This document shows positions 61,054-64,000 of a DNA stretch of 64,000 bases, piece by piece. Within the stretch, counting starts at the first letter, position 1; each line of letters opens with the position of its first letter. Below the pieces are notes generated by a model that was not told the DNA's origin, ran no database searches, and saw nothing but the letters and a program-made list of their open reading frames with translations. Origin of the DNA: Delftia tsuruhatensis NBRC 16741 (GTDB taxonomy: Bacteria > Pseudomonadota > Gammaproteobacteria > Burkholderiales > Burkholderiaceae_C); contig NZ_BCTO01000007.1 in NCBI RefSeq assembly GCF_001571325.1, forward strand, positions 186,001 through 250,000. Direction: 5' to 3'. A program made the translations under genes and the position numbers.

Positions 61054-61973
61054 CGGCCCGGCGCCGCCAAGCGCCTGCGCCACCACCTGCTGCAACTGCC
61101 CGCGCAGCCACGCATGGGCGGGATCGGCCTGGTGGCGCGCGTGCCAGACATGAACATGGGCAGCGGCGGGCAGTCCACGGGCACCGCAACGCTGGCCAGC
61201 GATGACAGGGCCGTGCGGCCCAGCAGCGATGGCGCCGTCGCCAGCAGCGGCGTGCCGCGCACAAAGGCGGCCAGCGCCGCAAAGCCCGGCACGCGCACGG
61301 CAAAGCGGCGCTCCAGCCCGCGCGCCTGCAGTTGCAGGTCCAGGTCCAGCGCCTGGCGGTCGGCATAGGCCACGGTGGCGTGGTCGGCCTGCAGATAGTC
61401 GGCCAGGCTGGCCGGCGGCTGTCGCACGGCGCTGTCATAGAAGACGGCGTACTCATCGCTGAACAGGCGCTTTTGCACGATGTCCGTGGCATCGGGCGGG
61501 CGCGGGCTGATGGCCAGCAGGCAGGCGTCCGAGCGCAGCAGTTCGGCATCGGGCGCGCCGCTGTCGATCACGCGCAGCACCGTCCGGGGCGCGGCTGAGC
61601 GCAGGCGCCGGGCCAGTGCGGGCAGCAGCAGCTCGCGCTGCAGGTCGTTGGCGGCAATGGTGATCTCGGCACGCCAGTGCGCGGGGTCAAAGCTGGGCCC
61701 CTGGCCGAACTGCTGCATCTGCCGCAGCAGCTCGCGCGCAGGGCCCTGCAGCGCCAGTGCATGGGCCGTGGGCGCAATGCCCCGCCCCTGCCGCACGAAC
61801 AATCGGTCGCCCGTGATGGCGCGCAGCTTGTCCAGCAGATGGCTGACGGCCGATTGCGTCACGCCCAGGCGCTGCGCCGCCGCCGTGACGCTGCCGGTCT
61901 CCAGCACGGCCAGCAGCAGTTGCAGCAGCCTGCCATCGAGCTGCGATCCATCGATTTGTCTCATGCATTCCAT
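60955..61973 (-). pseudogene. LysR-family regulator with apparent one-base frameshift
   Basis: The gene reads as a normal LTTR from ATG 61973 (or 61964): helix-turn-helix LQLLLAVLETGSVTAAAQRL, TQSAVSHLLDKLRAITGDRL, effector domain with ITIAANDLQRELLLPALARR, CLLAISPRPPDATDIV, and VDCPPLPMFM. After about codon 277 the frame departs; the typical LysR ending VWHARHQADPAHAWLRG is present in the neighbouring frame and would be restored by one extra G near 61150. Beyond that it continues to a stop at 60955. Real mutation and sequencing error cannot be separated. Divergent from ligA, the likely target. Confidence 0.75.
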
Positions 61974-62049
61974 GATTGGCCGCCGCTTTATCTTTGGCAA
62001 CGCGGGCCGGACACTGCCGCTGATCCAACGCAAATACCGGAGACAAAAC

Positions 62050-62391
62050 ATGGCCGATCAGCCGCAGATTCCCGGCACCACCCTGTTCGACGGCAGGCAG
62101 GCCCGCAAGGGCTATGCGCTCAACAGCATGTGCTTTTCCTTCAACGAGCTGGCCAACCGCCAGGCCTTCCTGGCCGACGAAGAGGCCTATATGCGCAGCT
62201 ACGGGCTGAACCAGGAGCAGGCCGAGGCCGTGCGCGCGCGCAACGTGCTGCAGATGATCGCGGCCGGCGGCAACGCCTACTACCTGGCCAAGCTGGCCGG
62301 CATCTTCCACCTGGACATGCAGGACATAGGCGCCCAGCAGACCGGCATGACCAAGGCCGAGTTCCAGGCCCTGCTGCGCTCGCACGCCTGA
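62050..62391 (+). CDS. ligA: Protocatechuate 4,5-dioxygenase-type alpha subunit
   Basis: Predicted 113-residue LigA subunit, which caps the active site of LigB in class III extradiol dioxygenases. GTTLFDGRQARKGYALNSMC, FNELANRQAFLADEEAYM, RNVLQMIAAGGNAYYLAKLAG and QDIGAQQTGMTKAEFQALL match LigA/PmdA strongly. ATG 62050 has GGAG upstream. 47 bases before ligB, same direction, so coexpressed. Substrate is set by LigB and the pair may act on protocatechuate, gallate or a related catechol. Confidence 0.92.
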   Translation: MADQPQIPGTTLFDGRQARKGYALNSMCFSFNELANRQAFLADEEAYMRSYGLNQEQAEAVRARNVLQMIAAGGNAYYLAKLAGIFHLDMQDIGAQQTGMTKAEFQALLRSHA

Positions 62392-62438
62392 GCCCCGCCG
62401 CAGACCACACGCAAGACACAGTACAGGAGACACCCACC

Positions 62439-63284
62439 ATGGCACATCTCATCGGCGGCCTCGGCACCTCGCACATTCCCGCCATCGGCAACGCCATCCA
62501 CAAGGGCCTGCAGAACGAGCCGTACTGGAAGCCCTTCTTCGACGGCTTCCCGCCCATCCGCGAATGGCTGGCCGCCCAGCGCCCCGAAGTGGTGGTGGTG
62601 TTCTACAACGACCACGGCCTGAACTTCTTCCTCGACAAGATGCCCACCTTCGCCGTGGGCGCGGCCGAGCGCTACTGCAACGCCGACGAAGGCTGGGGCA
62701 TTCCCACGCTGGCACCGCTGCGCGGCCACGCGGAGCTGTCATGGCACCTGATCGAGTCCCTGGTGGGCGAGGACTTCGATGTGGTCAGCTGCCAGGAGAT
62801 GCTGGTGGACCACGCCTGCACGCTGCCGCTCAAGCTGTTCTGGCCCGAGGGCGACTGCCCTGTGGCCGTCGTGCCCGTGTGCATCAACACCGTGCAGTTC
62901 CCGCTGCCCTCGGCGCGCCGCTGCTATGCGCTGGGCCAGGCCGTGGGCCGGGCGATTGCGCGCTGGAACAGCGACCAGCGCGTGGCCGTCATTGCCTCAG
63001 GAGGCCTGTCGCACCAGCTCGATGGCGAGCGCGCGGGCTTCATCAACAAGGCCTTCGACCTGCAGTTCCTTGAAAGCATGGCCACCAATCCCGAATGGGC
63101 CACGCAGTTCAGCGTGCATGAACTCGTGGAAAAGACCGGCACCCAGGGCGTGGAACTGCTGATGTGGCTGGCCATGCGCGGCGCCCTGTCCGCGGCTGCG
63201 CCCGGCGTGCGCCGCGTGCACGGCAACTACCACATACCGATCTCCAACACCGCCACGGCGCTGCTGGCGCTGGAGGCGGTCTAG
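62439..63284 (+). CDS. ligB: Protocatechuate 4,5-dioxygenase-type beta (catalytic) subunit
   Basis: Predicted 281-residue LigB-type catalytic subunit with iron ligands His12 (GTSHIPAIG), His59 (FYNDHGLNFF) and Glu in SVHELVEKTG; TAFAVGAAERY-like PTFAVGAAERY, DEGWGIPTL, SHQLDGERAGFINK and GVELLMWLAMRGAL are conserved. Opens the ring between carbons 4 and 5 of protocatechuate-type substrates. Several features (GGLGTSHIPAIG, RHAELSWHL) look between PmdB and gallate dioxygenases, so substrate is open. No ligC, ligI or ligJ genes follow; the pathway must be completed elsewhere. Confidence 0.9.
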   Translation: MAHLIGGLGTSHIPAIGNAIHKGLQNEPYWKPFFDGFPPIREWLAAQRPEVVVVFYNDHGLNFFLDKMPTFAVGAAERYCNADEGWGIPTLAPLRGHAELSWHLIESLVGEDFDVVSCQEMLVDHACTLPLKLFWPEGDCPVAVVPVCINTVQFPLPSARRCYALGQAVGRAIARWNSDQRVAVIASGGLSHQLDGERAGFINKAFDLQFLESMATNPEWATQFSVHELVEKTGTQGVELLMWLAMRGALSAAAPGVRRVHGNYHIPISNTATALLALEAV

Positions 63285-63291
63285 TCGGAAA

Positions 63292-63327
63292 CACAAAGGC
63301 CGCCGGGCATGCCAGGCGGCCTTTGTG
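63292..63327. terminator. Bidirectional intrinsic terminator
   Basis: Thirteen-pair stem CACAAAGGCCGCC/GGCGGCCTTTGTG with a ten-base loop, between the convergent ligB and slyD genes. Confidence 0.85.
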
Positions 63328-63370
63328 CATTGCGGGGCCGTGCGGACCGGGTGTATCCCGGCCCTGCCTC

Positions 63371-63841
63371 TCAATGGTGGTGGCCGTGGCCGCCGTGCAC
63401 GTGGCGGTGCTCGATTTCCTCGGGCTTGGCCGCGCGCACTTCGGTGACCTTGCAGGCAAAGTGCAGCGCCATGCCGGCCAGCGGGTGGTTGCCGTCGAGC
63501 AGCACCACGGGGCCCTTGATCTTGACCACGTGGTAGATCTGAGGCTGGCCCTGGTCATCCGTGCCGCGCAGCTGGCCGCCCACCTTCACGCCGGGCGGGA
63601 ACTCGCCCTTGGGGATGGTGCGGGTCAGGCTCTCGTCGCGCGCGCCGAAGGCGTCTTCCACGGCCAGGTCCACGGTCAGCGTGTCGCCCACGGTCTTGCC
63701 GTCCAGGGCGGCTTCCACCTTGGCGAAGATGTTGTCGTAGCCGCCATGCAGATAGGCCACATCGCCCTTGTCGAGCAGCTTGCCCAGCTTGTCGGTGATC
63801 TTGTAGTTGATGGTGACGGCGGTGTCTTTGGTGATGTTCAT
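63371..63841 (-). CDS. slyD: FKBP-type peptidyl-prolyl isomerase, SlyD-like
   Basis: Predicted 156-residue SlyD-type prolyl isomerase and metallochaperone. FKBP domain with insert-in-flap: VTINYKITDKLGKLLDKGDV, YLHGGYDNIFAKVEAALDGK, VEDAFGARDESLTRTIP, LLDGNHPLAGMALHFACKV. The C-terminus HRHVHGGHGHHH is the His-rich nickel-binding tail. ATG 63841 chosen. Standard length. Strong terminator lies past its 3' end. Confidence 0.93.
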   Translation of the reverse strand: MNITKDTAVTINYKITDKLGKLLDKGDVAYLHGGYDNIFAKVEAALDGKTVGDTLTVDLAVEDAFGARDESLTRTIPKGEFPPGVKVGGQLRGTDDQGQPQIYHVVKIKGPVVLLDGNHPLAGMALHFACKVTEVRAAKPEEIEHRHVHGGHGHHH

Positions 63842-63952
63842 GGCAAAGGCCTTGGAAAACCGCAGCGCAAAAGGCGCGCCGCGCAAAGCCGCCATTGTCG
63901 GCGACCTGGGGCATTCCAGCGTCGGGACCGGGGGTTCACCGGCTGCCCAGCC

Positions 63953-64000
63953 TCAGCCCAGGCACTCGCGCGCGCATTCGAGCAGGCTGCGCGCCCAGCG
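63953..64000 (-). CDS. C-terminal end of an unidentified protein (partial)
   Basis: The last 15 codons and a stop of a leftward reading frame that runs off the window: RWARSLLECARECLG. A short helical, Arg/Cys-containing end that could be the tail of a LysR-type regulator, but 15 residues are not enough to say. Confidence 0.35.
   Translation of the reverse strand, partial: RWARSLLECARECLG

Overview
The window looks like a chromosomal segment of a high-GC betaproteobacterium of the family Comamonadaceae, most like Delftia or Comamonas. Signs are the strong G/C third-position bias, orphan Bug-type solute receptors, an Omp32-like general porin, a LigAB protocatechuate-type dioxygenase, the tsaB-rimI-UDG-like gene order, and a GC-rich dispersed intergenic element present in two copies. 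No rRNA, tRNA, CRISPR array, transposase or integrase was seen. The genus is inferred from recollection of families, not from a search.

Layout. 0-7.7 kb: end of a methylmalonate-semialdehyde dehydrogenase, an OmpW-like protein, a GDSL lipoprotein esterase, PBP4 (dacB), the tsaB-rimI-UDG-like operon and corA with a structured leader. 7.7-12 kb: a unit with RidA, a DSD1-type D-amino-acid lyase, a Bug receptor and a HAD hydrolase, divergent from a LysR regulator. 12-24.6 kb: a long one-direction catabolic block with MFS transporter, porin, Rieske oxygenase and its reductase, a 73-residue small protein, Bug receptor, extradiol dioxygenase, aldehyde dehydrogenase, ThDP enzyme, two SDRs and an IclR regulator. 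24.6-26.5 kb: a hairpin-rich island with an orphan small gene and a HigB/HigA-type toxin-antitoxin pair. 26.5-39.4 kb: mtnN, a second catabolic group (aspartate-dehydrogenase-like, IclR, alpha/beta hydrolase, cupin), a TetR-controlled oxidoreductase/MFS pair, an Lrp/lactate-permease divergent pair, fadD, and an aldo-keto reductase/LysR pair.

39.5-51.4 kb is central metabolism (gapA, tktA, fba, pyk) mixed with a MurU-like nucleotidyltransferase, a TSUP transporter, and a two-component system next to two PAP2 phosphatases with a PmrA-like direct repeat between them. 51.9-64 kb holds a TIGR03118-type exported protein, a CPBP-type membrane protease, Xaa-Pro aminopeptidase, a sulfide/persulfide module (rhodanese, BigR-like ArsR, metallo-beta-lactamase persulfide dioxygenase), OsmC, pirin, HPF, a class I glutamine-amidotransferase-like hydrolase, a LysR gene with an apparent frameshift, ligA-ligB and slyD.

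Functional reading. The window is dominated by use of aromatic and other organic acids: uptake (porin, Bug, MFS), ring oxidation (Rieske), ring cleavage (extradiol VOC enzyme, LigAB) and downstream oxidation and decarboxylation, each group next to its own IclR, LysR or TetR regulator. The most interesting unexplained items are the 12-24.6 kb pathway of unknown substrate with a catalytically odd SDR and a 73-residue accessory protein, the switch-like corA leader, the hairpin-rich element at 24.8-25.3 kb, the degenerate histidine kinase and UDG-like proteins, and several very clean operators that tie regulators to targets.
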